From positions 145,119 to 209,118 of the forward strand of contig JAAVZC010000014.1 of assembly GCA_022791455.1 (NCBI GenBank): a DNA stretch of 64,000 bases, given 5' to 3'. Position 1 is the first letter of the stretch. Every line of letters begins with the position of its first letter. The DNA comes from Eggerthellaceae bacterium. Lineage in GTDB: Bacteria; Actinomycetota; Coriobacteriia; Coriobacteriales; Eggerthellaceae. A model generated the notes under the pieces. It worked only from the letters and a program-made list of their open reading frames with translations. It had not been told where the DNA came from and did not search any database. The position numbers were made by a program, and so were the translations under genes. This document shows positions 1-9,777 of this stretch, piece by piece.

Positions 1-275
1 ATGGTGCCCAGGTTCTTGTCCAGGTCTTCCTTGCTCATACCGATGCCGTTGTCAGACACGGTGACGGTGCGGGCGTTGGTGTCGTAGGAGACGGTGATGG
101 ACAGGTCGGCGCGGTTGATGGACACGGACTCGTCGGTGAGGCTGCGGAAGTAGAGCTTGTCCACCGCATCGGAGGCGTTGGAGATGAGCTCGCGCAGGAA
201 GATTTCGCGATTGGTGTAGATGGAGTTGATCATGAGATCCAGCAGTTTCTGGCTCTCGGTTTTGAACTTGCGCAT
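1..275 (-). CDS. htpG: Molecular chaperone HtpG (Hsp90), N-terminal part, truncated by window start
   Basis: Reverse complement reads [43 protein letters not shown]..., the classic Hsp90 N-terminal signature; ATG at 275. Confidence 0.95.
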   Translation of the reverse strand, partial: MRKFKTESQKLLDLMINSIYTNREIFLRELISNASDAVDKLYFRSLTDESVSINRADLSITVSYDTNARTVTVSDNGIGMSKEDLDKNLGT

Positions 276-397
276 AGGGCCTTCTTTCGTTCGCGTGAGG
301 GGGAAGGAGCGTCTGCCACCAGTCTGACCGGGGAAAACTGGCGCCGCAAGCACCACGAAGCCGTTGCGGCGCAATCGTTTCCTCATCTCCAGAGAAG

Positions 398-424
398 TTA
401 GCAGTCTCCTTCGTTGAGTGCTAA
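398..424. promoter_or_regulatory. CIRCE element (HrcA operator) upstream of htpG
   Basis: TTAGCAGTC-N9-GAGTGCTAA; one mismatch to the CIRCE consensus TTAGCACTC-N9-GAGTGCTAA. Confidence 0.87.
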
Positions 425-526
425 TCGCATATTCTAACCAGAAGGAAACCTGAGTCAAGCACTATAAGATTTTTCCATAGAAGGTAAAGCTGCCAATGAG
501 TTGCGAATCGAGATGGGGCTTTCGAG

Positions 527-1354
527 CTACAGGAACTCGCGCACCTGGCGTTTGCTCTCTAGGAATTCCGGCGTGAGGGCGAAGTCGGGGGTGCGGGGAG
601 TCGGACCGGGGATGGGGATGTTTGCGGCTATGCGGCCTTCCGCCAGCACCAGCACGCGGCTGGAGAGCAGCACCGCCTCGTCGATGTCGTGGGTGACGAA
701 GAGCACCGAGAGTCCCAGCTGCCGTTGCATTTCCAGGAACCACGCGTGCAGATCCGCCTTGGTGATGGCGTCGAGGGCGGAAAAGGGCTCGTCCAGCAAC
801 ATGACGTCGCGGGAGAACAGGTAGGTGCGGGCGAGCGCCGCCCGTTGGCGCATACCGCCGGAGAGCTGCGTCGGCCAGAGATTCGCCGCTTCGGCCAGGC
901 CGAACGCCGGCAGCAGCGCCTCCGCCTCTGCGCGGGCCGCCGCTCGCGACGCACCGCGCAGCCGCAGCGGCAGGCCCACGTTGTCCGCCACCCGCAGGTT
1001 CTCTAGCAGCAGGTCCTTCTGCATCATGTAGCTCACGTGGCCGGTGGTGGCCGTGACGTTTTCCCCGTTCAGCAGCACGCGGCCGGCATCGGGAGCCAGC
1101 AGACCGGAGATCACGTTGAACAGCGTGGTCTTGCCGCCGCCGCTGGCACCCAGGATGCTCACCAGCTCTCCGCAGCGCAATTCCAGCGACACACCGCGCA
1201 ACACCGGACGGCCATCGAAGGCCACGGCCACGTTCTCAACGGCGAGAACCGGGGCGTCGCCACCCCGGCCTTCGCCGCGCCCGAACTGCTCGTTTCCGCC
1301 CTCGGCCATGCTACTTCTCCGCCGGCTCCGGCGCCGCCAGCACTTCGCCGGCAC
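527..1354 (-). CDS. ABC transporter ATP-binding protein (thiamine precursor/NMT1-type uptake)
   Basis: Walker A GASGGGKTT, signature LSGGMRQR, Walker B VMLLDEPFSALD; operon with substrate-binding protein and permease. Confidence 0.92.
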   Translation of the reverse strand: MPAKCWRRRSRRRSSMAEGGNEQFGRGEGRGGDAPVLAVENVAVAFDGRPVLRGVSLELRCGELVSILGASGGGKTTLFNVISGLLAPDAGRVLLNGENVTATTGHVSYMMQKDLLLENLRVADNVGLPLRLRGASRAAARAEAEALLPAFGLAEAANLWPTQLSGGMRQRAALARTYLFSRDVMLLDEPFSALDAITKADLHAWFLEMQRQLGLSVLFVTHDIDEAVLLSSRVLVLAEGRIAANIPIPGPTPRTPDFALTPEFLESKRQVREFL

Positions 1355-2456
1355 GATCGCCCAACAGGTAGTTGTTCGTGAAGCCAGCCCCAGGGTTCAG
1401 TGACCCATCTACCAGCTGATTGTCCAGCAGCCACTGGTAAAACGCGCTCCAACGGGCCCCGTCGATCACGCCCCATTCCACCGCTTCCGCCTGATACTGG
1501 TTAGCCAGGAACCGCTGCGACGCGCGAATGAGATCCGCCGAACCGGCCAGCTCCGGCACCTGCTTCATGAGAATGCTCGCCGCTCCGTCCGGGTCGGCAA
1601 TGGCGTATTCGTAGCCCTGGCGAAGCGCGGTCAGGAACTTCTCGGCCACGTCCGGATGCTCCTCCAGGAACTGGTCATTCGCAATAATCACCGGCGTGTA
1701 GTAGTCGAACACCGGGTCGATGTCGGCGAAGGTGAAGTAGTCAGTGGCCAGGCCCGCCACATCGCAGGCGGTCTTGCCCCAGCCCTCGAACACCCAGATG
1801 GCGTCTACCTGGCCGGACTGGAGCGCCGACACCTCATCGGTCACCGTGGAGGGAACCAGCTGCACCTGGGAGAAATCGCCGCCGTCAGCTTCCACCACCT
1901 GCTGCACCGTGGCCAGTTCCACCGGCAAATCCCAGGTAGCGTACTTGTGGCCCGCCATGCCGGCCGGCTGGTCCATCCCCTCGCCCGCGCGAGAAACGAT
2001 GCCCGACGTGTTGTGCTGGATGACCGCCGCCACCGCCGTGATGGGCATGGGATCCTCCCCCGCCAACGCCGGCGCCATGGTGTCCTGGAAGCTGACGCCG
2101 AACTGCGCCTGCCCCGAAGCCACCAGCGGCTCGGCTGCGCCATCCGGCGGCTGCACCACTTCCACCTCCAGCCCCTGGGCCGCGAAATATCCCTGGTCAA
2201 TGGCCACGTACAGACCGGTATGGTTGGTGTTGGGGGTCCAGTCCAACGCGAAGGTGATCTTGGTGGGATCATCGCCCGCGCTCGCGTCGGCCGCTTCGTC
2301 GGCGGCGTTTTCGGCCGGTGCCGTCGCACCGTCGCCCGTCCCCGTGTCCGTTTCGCCAGCACCGTTTCCGCAACCCGCCAGCCCCAACGCCAGCAGCATG
2401 CCCAGAAGCGCTGCCGCGAAAACTGCGCGGCCGCCCCTCTTCCCTATCCGTTTCAT
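1311..2456 (-). CDS. ABC transporter substrate-binding lipoprotein, NMT1/THI5-like
   Basis: Lipobox LAGCG; ITFALDWTPNTNHTGLYVAIDQGYF typical of NMT1/THI5-like proteins. Confidence 0.92.
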   Translation of the reverse strand: MKRIGKRGGRAVFAAALLGMLLALGLAGCGNGAGETDTGTGDGATAPAENAADEAADASAGDDPTKITFALDWTPNTNHTGLYVAIDQGYFAAQGLEVEVVQPPDGAAEPLVASGQAQFGVSFQDTMAPALAGEDPMPITAVAAVIQHNTSGIVSRAGEGMDQPAGMAGHKYATWDLPVELATVQQVVEADGGDFSQVQLVPSTVTDEVSALQSGQVDAIWVFEGWGKTACDVAGLATDYFTFADIDPVFDYYTPVIIANDQFLEEHPDVAEKFLTALRQGYEYAIADPDGAASILMKQVPELAGSADLIRASQRFLANQYQAEAVEWGVIDGARWSAFYQWLLDNQLVDGSLNPGAGFTNNYLLGDRAGEVLAAPEPAEK

Positions 2457-3227
2457 CTATTTCTCCTGTTCAGAGCGCGCGTGACGCCACGGCATCGCCC
2501 GCCGCTCCGCCACGCTCACCACAATCATCAACAACAGCGACACCGCCGAGACCACGAAGATCACAGCGAACATTTTGTCGAAGGCAAACGCCTTCTGGAC
2601 GCGGGTCATGTACACACCCAGGCCGCTGAAACCGCCCAGCCACTCGCTGATGACGGCCCCCACCACGGCATAGGCCACCGCAATGCGCAGGCCCGAGAAG
2701 AACTCCGGCAGCGCCCCGGGAATCTTCACGAAGCGGAAAATTTGCCAGCGGCTGGCCCCCATGGAGCGCATCAGGTTCACCTCGTCGGCGTCCACCGATT
2801 GGAACCCCTGCAGCAGCCCCACCGCAATGGGGAAGAAGGTGACCAGAGCTACCAGCACAATCTTCGGCGCAATGTCGTAGCCCAGCCACAGCACCAGCAG
2901 CGGCGCGATGGCCACCACCGGCACCGTTTGGCTGAGCACCAGCAACGGGTAGATGGCGCGGCGCAGCACGGCGAAGGCGTCCATGACCACCGCCACCGCG
3001 AACCCCACGGCCACGCCTACCGCCAGCCCAATAGCCGCCTCCTGCAGCGTCACCAGCGTATGGCCCCACAGCAGCGCGCCGTCTTCCGGAAACACCGCCA
3101 GCACATCCGCCGGCGAGGGCAACATGTACCCCGGCACCGCCCCGCTGGCCGCCAGCCCCTGCCAAAGCGCCAAAAGCACCAACAGGGCCAAGGCGGCCGG
3201 AAGGTATTTCTTCGCGAATTCCCTCAT
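2457..3227 (-). CDS. ABC transporter permease
   Basis: Hydrophobic BPD-type permease sequence; same operon. Confidence 0.92.
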   Translation of the reverse strand: MREFAKKYLPAALALLVLLALWQGLAASGAVPGYMLPSPADVLAVFPEDGALLWGHTLVTLQEAAIGLAVGVAVGFAVAVVMDAFAVLRRAIYPLLVLSQTVPVVAIAPLLVLWLGYDIAPKIVLVALVTFFPIAVGLLQGFQSVDADEVNLMRSMGASRWQIFRFVKIPGALPEFFSGLRIAVAYAVVGAVISEWLGGFSGLGVYMTRVQKAFAFDKMFAVIFVVSAVSLLLMIVVSVAERRAMPWRHARSEQEK

Positions 3228-3233
3228 CGAACG

Positions 3234-3536
3234 TTATTCCGCGTGATGTTTCGTCACCTTGCGGTCGATCGAGAGGATCTCCCCTTCCGGCTTCCACTCC
3301 ACCTTGATGTAGGCGCTCACCTTCGGCGCGCCGGCGCGAATGGCCACGTGCTGGCACTCTTTCAGCACGTCCATCAACTGGTCGTAGTCGTCGCCCTCGA
3401 TGGTGGTCTCGAACGGCCCCACGTAGTAGGGCAGGCCCGTGGACTTGATGTAGTCGATGACCTCGTCAACGATGCGCACTACTTCCTCGTCGTCCAAGGT
3501 GGCAGGCAGTACTTGGATGGCTACACTTGCTTGCAT
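3234..3536 (-). CDS. MTH1187/YkoF-like thiamine-binding protein
   Basis: MQASVAIQVLPATL...YYVGPFETTIEGDDYDQLMDVLKECQ; directly downstream of TPP riboswitch. Start placed at internal Met of the 3234..3563 ORF. Confidence 0.8.
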   Translation of the reverse strand: MQASVAIQVLPATLDDEEVVRIVDEVIDYIKSTGLPYYVGPFETTIEGDDYDQLMDVLKECQHVAIRAGAPKVSAYIKVEWKPEGEILSIDRKVTKHHAE

Positions 3537-3560
3537 GACACTCCTTACAGTCGGCGAAAA

Positions 3561-3598
3561 CAAAAGCCCCGCCTGCGGAATGCAAGCGGGGCTTTGGC
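3561..3598 (-). terminator. Intrinsic terminator in the riboswitch leader
   Basis: Minus strand AAAGCCCCGCTTGCATTCCGCAGGCGGGGCTTTTGTTTT between the TPP aptamer and the first gene. Confidence 0.8.
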
Positions 3599-3613
3599 GT
3601 CAACCGGTATCAC

Positions 3614-3702
3614 GCTAAAGTTCCTACGCTGGCATTACCCAGATCAGGTTCGCGGGTCGCAGGAAAAACCTGCCTCTCAGCCCTTCAATTCGGGCTCCCC
3701 GT
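3614..3702 (-). promoter_or_regulatory. TPP riboswitch (THI element)
   Basis: Minus strand GGGGAGCCCG...GGGCTGAGAGG...GACCCGCGAACCTGATCTGGGTAATGCCAGCGTAGGAA; conserved thi-box blocks. Confidence 0.96.
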
Positions 3703-3825
3703 AAGCGAGGCTCATTGTGAAGGAAGCACCTCGCCCGGTCAAGCAACAGCTGGCGTACGGAGCTCCAGGGCGAAAAGAAAGTCAAAACCAACCAAACCAC
3801 ATATCGTTCCGCGACGCGGCGGTAT

Positions 3826-4314
3826 CTACAACCGCAACGAAATGAACATACGGCTCTGGCCAGGAACCTCTCGGAAGCCGTATTTCGCGTAGAAGCTGCG
3901 CGCCTTGTCGTCGACGGGGTCCACCAGAAGCGCCTTCGCCCCAATCTGCTGGGAAACCACCACTGCACGGCGGATTGCGTCCCCCAGCAGCGATGACCCC
4001 AATCCATGGCCCTGGAAGCGCTCGTCAACGCCGAGCATTCCCAGCAGCACGGCAGGAATCTTCTCGGGCGCGTTACGGCGAAGCCAGCCACCTTCCACTT
4101 CATCGCGCACCACCGCGTGGGCGCTCAGGGAATAGAGCCCCGCCACATGCTCCTCGCAGCACACCACGTAGACGACAGCGGTGCCATGCTTTTCCGCAGA
4201 CTTGGCCCGCCTGCGCGCCCACTCGTCAACAACGGGAACGCCGCAACAAAAATCTTCGAGCGCATCTCCCTCCCCCACTTTTCGAGGAGGCTCGAAAGCG
4301 GGCCTCACTCCCAA
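3826..4314 (-). CDS. GNAT acetyltransferase toxin (TacT-like)
   Basis: GNAT fold motifs (AVVRDEVEGGW, LGMLGVDERFQGHGLGSSLLGDAIRRAV, FYAKYGFRE); overlaps an upstream DUF1778 ORF. Confidence 0.85.
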   Translation of the reverse strand: MGVRPAFEPPRKVGEGDALEDFCCGVPVVDEWARRRAKSAEKHGTAVVYVVCCEEHVAGLYSLSAHAVVRDEVEGGWLRRNAPEKIPAVLLGMLGVDERFQGHGLGSSLLGDAIRRAVVVSQQIGAKALLVDPVDDKARSFYAKYGFREVPGQSRMFISLRL

Positions 4315-4571
4315 ACCGCCTTCTGGGCCACAAGCTTCCTCGCGGCCTCGGGCATCGGCTCCTCGATTGCCGCGGCGAACCGAGCGAAGTCGCCAGAGGC
4401 GAGGCGCGTGGTGGTCTCCTGTTCTATGTCGTAGCGGGCCGCCTCAAGGAGGTGGTCAAGGGCCCACTGGGTGAGCGTCTGCCCTCGCAACGAGGCCGCT
4501 CGCTCCACCTCGTCGCGCTGGGCAGAAGTCATGCGCATATCGAAACGGCAGTCTTTCACAGCTGTTGCCAT
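4305..4571 (-). CDS. DUF1778 (TacA-like) antitoxin
   Basis: DMRMTSAQRDEVERAASLRGQTLTQWALDHLLEAA is RHH/DUF1778-like; overlaps the GNAT ORF by 10 bp. Confidence 0.85.
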   Translation of the reverse strand: MATAVKDCRFDMRMTSAQRDEVERAASLRGQTLTQWALDHLLEAARYDIEQETTTRLASGDFARFAAAIEEPMPEAARKLVAQKAVWE

Positions 4572-4602
4572 CGGATCCCTCGCTTTCTATCTGAGGGAAT
4601 AT

Positions 4603-4623
4603 TGTACGGAATATTTACGTACA
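4603..4623. promoter_or_regulatory. Candidate antitoxin operator
   Basis: TGTACG-N9-CGTACA inverted repeat just upstream of the antitoxin start. Confidence 0.45.
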
Positions 4624-4674
4624 TATCAATAGAATGCCAAAAGAGTTGAGCAGCCGACACGGCCCCACCAAAAA

Positions 4675-4706
4675 CAGAGCGAGCCCCCGGGGGGACGGGG
4701 GCTCTG
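4675..4706 (-). terminator. Intrinsic terminator downstream of NrfD-like gene
   Basis: GAGCCCCCggggggacGGGGGCTC hairpin; minus strand continues into a T run. Confidence 0.6.
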
Positions 4707-4767
4707 ATGAAATGGAGGAGATGTTTAAGTTGGGGGCCGTCCTCGATCCTGGCCGCTTCCGCCCATT

Positions 4768-4806
4768 GTCATCCTGAGCGGAGGCGAAGCCGGAGTCGAA
4801 GGATCT
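4768..4806. repeat. Palindromic repeat, CTCAGGATGAC family
   Basis: GTCATCCTGAGCGGAGGCGAAGCCGGAGTCGAAGGATCT. Confidence 0.8.
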
Positions 4807-4821
4807 TCGCAGCCCGGGAGG

Positions 4822-6099
4822 CTACTCCTGGCCCTGAGGCTTCAGGGGCAGGAACTTGAGTCCTAGGAAGAAGACCAGGAAGCCGAGGGCCACGACGCCC
4901 AGGGTCACGCCGAACTCGAGGGCGGTGGGCCAGTAGACCATGCCCTGGTAGGCCTGGGCCAGATTGCCCTCCCAGTTGGTGACGGTGAAGGGGGTGAGGG
5001 CAGAGGCGTAGTCCAGATTGGCGATCTGGAAGCCGCCAACCAGGAGCTGCACGCGCTTGCAGAAGATGGCGGCGATGGCCAGGATGCCGGCCACGGCCAG
5101 GAGCGGGGTCGTGCGCAGCTGCGGGACCACGCAGAGCACGACGGCGACGACGCTCAAGATGATCTCACCCCAGAAGAAGGGCGCGAGCGGGCCGGAGACC
5201 AGCATGTCCACGACCGCGAGGCCGGAGCCCGCCGGGAACGCCTCGGTCAGCAGGTCGCAGCCGAAGAAGTACAGGTCCACCAGCAGGAACACGGCCAGCA
5301 GCTTGGCGAGCTTCACCAGGTAGGCCTGGTCGAGCTTCAGGTAGCCGGCGGCGCGCAGGGCGATGACGGTGGCCATCACGAGGCCGGTGCCGCAGACGAG
5401 CGCGGAGCTCACGAACCAGGGCGCCAGCAGGGCGGTGTGCCACATCTCGTGGGACTGCTGCAGGCCGAAGATCCAGGCGGTGACGGAGTGCACCATGACG
5501 GCGGTGACGAGCGCGATCACGGAGATCACGCGCAGGGCCACGGCCGATACCTTCCCCTTCTCGTGCTGGACCTGCGCCCACAGGTACACGCAGCTGAGCA
5601 CCAGGTACACCATCAGCACGATGATGTCCCACATGAGCGGCGATCCGAGGTTCGAGTACGCGAACAGCTCCCACACCCGGGCCGGCTGCCCGAGGTCAAC
5701 GACCACCATGCCGATGGCCGCAACGGTCGCCGCGATGGAGGTCATGACGGCCACCTTGGAGATGCCGCCGAATCCCTGGATGCCGAACGCTTTCGGCACA
5801 GAGCTGATGATCAGGCCGCCGGCGCTAAGGCCGACGAAGAACATGAAGGACGTGATGTACAGGCCCCAGGAGTCCAGGTTGCGCATGGCGGTCTGCACCA
5901 TGCCGCCGGAGAGCTGCATGCCCCACAGCACGATGCCGATGATGGCGATCACCGCCGACACGCCAATGGCGATGGTCAGCCCCTTGCCGCCCTTGACGGC
6001 TACCTTGGCGCCCGCCGCCTCGCGGGCCTTGCCCCTGGCCGGCGCGGCCGCGGGGGCGAAGTCGTCGTCGATGACGCCGACGTTGTCAATATTAGTCAT
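4822..6099 (-). CDS. NrfD/PsrC-family membrane anchor subunit
   Basis: Polytopic hydrophobic protein with NrfD-type sequence (GLSAGGLIISSVPKAFG...); last gene of Mo-oxidoreductase operon. Confidence 0.88.
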   Translation of the reverse strand: MTNIDNVGVIDDDFAPAAAPARGKAREAAGAKVAVKGGKGLTIAIGVSAVIAIIGIVLWGMQLSGGMVQTAMRNLDSWGLYITSFMFFVGLSAGGLIISSVPKAFGIQGFGGISKVAVMTSIAATVAAIGMVVVDLGQPARVWELFAYSNLGSPLMWDIIVLMVYLVLSCVYLWAQVQHEKGKVSAVALRVISVIALVTAVMVHSVTAWIFGLQQSHEMWHTALLAPWFVSSALVCGTGLVMATVIALRAAGYLKLDQAYLVKLAKLLAVFLLVDLYFFGCDLLTEAFPAGSGLAVVDMLVSGPLAPFFWGEIILSVVAVVLCVVPQLRTTPLLAVAGILAIAAIFCKRVQLLVGGFQIANLDYASALTPFTVTNWEGNLAQAYQGMVYWPTALEFGVTLGVVALGFLVFFLGLKFLPLKPQGQE

Positions 6100-6142
6100 A
6101 GGAGTTTCTCCTTAAGGATCGAGAGGGGGTTTACCCCAGGTA

Positions 6143-6222
6143 GTCATCCTGAGCGCAAGCGAAGGATCTTTGCAATCGCGGAGATCCTTCGGCTTCGCGC
6201 CACGCGCTCCACTCAGGATGAC
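6143..6222. repeat. Paired inverted copies of the CTCAGGATGAC repeat
   Basis: GTCATCCTGAGCGCAAGCGAAGGATCT...AGATCCTTCGGCTTCGCGCC...CTCAGGATGAC. Confidence 0.85.
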
Positions 6223-6234
6223 AACAAAGGCAAG

Positions 6235-6855
6235 CTACTGAATGTAGTAGACGGAGGGGTTCGTTCCCTCGTCCGCTAGCAACTGTCGGCAGTTCTTGTC
6301 GCGAATCAGCTTGGAGACCTCCGACTCGGGATCGTCAAAGTCTCCCCAGAAGCGAGCGCGTCCGGGACAGGCCCACACGCATTCCGGCTCTTCCCCTTTC
6401 GCAATGCGGTGCCAGCACATGGTGCATTTCTCCACCGTATGCTTTTGATGACTCGGAGCATCTGCGGCTCCAAGCGCGACGCTCAGCATAAACTGCGGCT
6501 CTTCCCAATTGAAGGAGCGTACGCCGGTGTAGGGGCAGGCGCTCATGCACATGCGGCATCCGATGCACTTGTCGGCGTCCTGGCGCACGATGCCCGTATC
6601 GGCATCCTTGTAAGTGGCACCCACGGGGCACACCTTCACGCAAGCGGGATTTTCGCAGTGCTGGCAATTCACCGGAACGTAAGAGATCGTCGAATTCGGA
6701 AACTCTCCCGCCGGAATGTCCACCCAATCGCCTCCGTCGGTCAAAATGCGGTTCCACCACATATCATCCGGAAGGTTGTTCTCGATTTTGCAGGCCACAG
6801 AACAGGTGTGGCAGCCAATACATCTATTTTGGTCGATTACGAAACCATATCGCAT
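6235..6855 (-). CDS. DmsB/NrfC-type 4Fe-4S ferredoxin subunit
   Basis: CIGCHTCSVACK, CQHCENPACVKVCPVGA, CIGCRMCMSACPY clusters; ATG at 6855 with AGGAGG upstream. Confidence 0.92.
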   Translation of the reverse strand: MRYGFVIDQNRCIGCHTCSVACKIENNLPDDMWWNRILTDGGDWVDIPAGEFPNSTISYVPVNCQHCENPACVKVCPVGATYKDADTGIVRQDADKCIGCRMCMSACPYTGVRSFNWEEPQFMLSVALGAADAPSHQKHTVEKCTMCWHRIAKGEEPECVWACPGRARFWGDFDDPESEVSKLIRDKNCRQLLADEGTNPSVYYIQ

Positions 6856-6865
6856 GATTTCCTCC

Positions 6866-9339
6866 TTATCGCCGCTTCGCATCTACACGAGCATCGGAGT
6901 AGCTTGCGGCTACAGCCCACTCGTCGTGCAGTGGGTAGGTCAGCTCTTGATATCCACCCTCTATGAACTGATCGCGTTGCCAGCCCTTGGGCATTCTGCT
7001 CATGCCCGTCGGCAGGCTGGGATCAATAACGCACTTGACTACCATCTTGCCTCGGTCGTTGAACACTTCGACAATGTCGCCGTCTACGATTCCCCTCTCT
7101 TTGGCGTCCTGTGCGCTAATCTTGAAAATGGGCTCCGGATCCAGCTCGCGCAGAAGCGGCGAGTTGAACCACTGGGAGTGAGTCCTCCAGCGGGTATGCT
7201 CCTGGATGAACACAATCGGGAACTTCTTCGCTGCCTCGCTGTTTTCGCTCACCTCTGTCGATTCCTGGTAGTAAACGAGGTGCTCTTTCGCGAAACGCTC
7301 TTCCGTAGGCTGGCCGTATATGAGGCGCGGAGCGGGTAGCTCGGTATAGAGCTGCGCGCGCCCGGTCACTGTCGGGAACTGCGTGCGGCCAACAATGCCG
7401 GCCTTGCCCGGTATGGGAGTAAGCTCGATGTACTGCTCCTCGCGCAGGCGATCCAAGCTCACGCCAGCGGCCTCAACGGAGGGGCCGGACAGGAGCATCC
7501 GCGCATATTCCTCGAAGCCGTATTCAGCCGGGAACGCGTCCTCGTGGCCCATCGCTCGGCCAATCAGGCCGGCAATTTCAACGTCGCTTTTCGCCTCGTA
7601 CAGGGGATCGATGACTTGGTCCTGGTGGACGATATACGGGAAGTTATGGGCCTTGCGGAAATCTTCCACCTCGTAGAACGAGGCAACGGGCAGCACCATG
7701 TCGGCATAACGTGCCGTATCTGTCATCTCCATATCAAGCACCACATGGAAATCCAGGTTCGGGACAATGTCGTCGAAATAGCCGTTCGAAGCACCCCAGT
7801 TGCTTGCGGGATTGGAGATCGCCGTCAGCATCGCCTTGACCGGGAAAGGACCGCCCTCCCACTCCTGCTTCGCCACAACCTCATGGAACAGAGTCCAGGG
7901 AATGTTAGAGACCATGCCCTTAAATCCAGGGGCCGCCCAAAGCCCAGGGATGTTTAGGGAAAGGTTGGTGTTGAGGTAGATGCCCGTAAAGCCAGCGCCA
8001 TCTCGACCCAGCTGGCCTGCGAGCGCCATAAGAATGGCAATTGCCCAACAAGACTGATAGCCGTTATCGTAGTGGTCCATTCCGAACGAAATATTCACCG
8101 ACACAGCGCGAGAGTTGGCAAACAAGTTCGCGAGCTCGATAATGGTTTCCTTCGGTACCCCCGTCACCGTGACTGCCTCATCGACCGAGTACTCCATCAG
8201 CCGGTTCTTAAGCAGCGAGTACGAGGTGTCGACCTCCACGCCATTGACCTCGAAAGATCCCTCCAGCGCCGGATCGACTGCTTCGTCGAAGAGCACAGCC
8301 GAGTTGCTGGCCGCGTCCCACACGTAGAACTCATCAATGGGTTCTTGGGTTTCAGGATCTACCGGCACTTCCTCGAAATCGCTCTTGCGCAGCAACAGAC
8401 CGGTGTCGCGGCGTACGAGAAGCGGTGCGGTTGTGCGGTTACGGATGAAGTCGTCGTTCTGCAGGTTGTTCTCAACGATATAGCGCGCCATCGCGAGGGC
8501 CAGATACCCGTCGGTGGTCGGCTTGATCGGGACATAGACATCGGACTTGTGGGCAGTCGCACTCTTGATCGGATCAATTGTGAGCACTTGCGTCCCCTGC
8601 TCTTTCGCATGCTGAATCCAGCGCCAATTCTGAGGTGCGCTATGCACCGGATTGCTGCCCCAGATCACAACATGAGACGAGTCCAGAACGCTCTTTGCCT
8701 CATTTGCGAAGTACATCAGGCCGGTTCCCAAAACGCGGTCGATGCCATAGCCGGTCGCAAGGTCCACGATGCCGGCAGGAGACGTTACTCCCATCACATT
8801 GCCCAAACGAGCGAAGATGCCCGTGGCGCCGTGCATTTCACCGTAGTTTCCCGTACCCAGCGTAAATGCAACCGCCGTCGGGCCATAGGTCTCAATGGTC
8901 TCTTTGAAATGGTCGGCTATCTCGGAAATCGCGTCGTCCCAAGAAATCCGCTCCCATTCGCCTGCTCCGCGCTCGGTACCGTCCACGCGGCGCATCGGGT
9001 ACTTAATTCGCTCCGATCCATAGATGCGGTGCATATAGGACATGCCGCGCAAGCAGCTCCCTCGATAGAGATCTTGGCTGTACTCGGCGGGCTCCAGACG
9101 GACGATTTTTCCATCGCGAACGTGGGCTGCATATCGGCACGACTGCATGCAGTTCGACCGGCACACGCCATAACCCACGGTCTCCTCCGCTTGAGCACCC
9201 TGGGCAATTGCGCCCTGGGCTCCAACGGTCAGAGACAATCCCGATGCCCCGGCGATTGCACCGGCAACAGCGGCGGTGCCCTTTAGGAAGGATCTACGAG
9301 AGACCCCCCCCCATGCGTGATTTTAGAAGATTGTGACAT
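6866..9339 (-). CDS. DMSO reductase-family molybdopterin oxidoreductase with Tat signal; N-terminus out of frame at a G9 tract
   Basis: Main frame 6866..9238 carries CRSNCMQSC Fe-S motif and MGD-binding motifs. Upstream ATG at 9339 (RBS AGGAGG) reads MSQSSKITHGGG and only joins SRRSFLKGTAAVAGAIAGASG if the G9 run changes by +1/-2. Confidence 0.85.
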
Positions 9340-9448
9340 CTCTCATCCTCCTGTTTCCCGTCCCCTCGGGCGAATCCTCTTGCGGCCGCCCCGGAAACGG
9401 GCTCTCTCAACAGACTTGCGAATCGGCCGGATTCAACATGGGCACAGT

Positions 9449-9478
9449 CTGTCATACGCTGTCATACACTGTCAACCC
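9449..9478. repeat. 10-bp phased direct repeats CTGTCATACG/CTGTCATACA/CTGTCAACCC
   Basis: Three consecutive 10-bp units in the promoter region of the Mo-oxidoreductase operon. Confidence 0.7.
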
Positions 9479-9777
9479 CTAATGTAGGACAAACTATGAC
9501 AAAAGCTATTCTATTTTGAGGATAGAAGCGTTGCATGCCGCTTTGCCTGCAGCTGCCAGGGTGCCGCCTCCGGACGAGGACCGAAAAGGCGGCCGTCCCC
9601 CACAAAGACGAGGCTAACTTTGGGGCTCGGCGGGGTTTTCGATCCCGCAACGCAGACCGGGGACCGAAAAAGGGGTCGTCCCCCACAAGACCGCGGGGGA
9701 CGACGGGGTTTTTGATCCCCGGCGCCTGGTGCCTGTGGGGATCGGTGGGGTTTTCGGTCCTTACGGGCCGAGGCGCC

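Noticed and set aside
1656-3704. 682-aa plus-strand ORF
   Set aside because: Antisense to the ABC transporter genes and through the TPP riboswitch; His/Arg/Gln-rich shadow ORF.
3624-4103. 159-aa minus-strand ORF
   Set aside because: Overlaps the GNAT gene in another frame and the TPP riboswitch; not coding.
9238-9238. TTG at 9238 as true start of the Mo-oxidoreductase
   Set aside because: It lies inside the Tat signal peptide hydrophobic region, downstream of a perfect SRRSFLK motif; more likely an ORF-caller artefact of the frame break.
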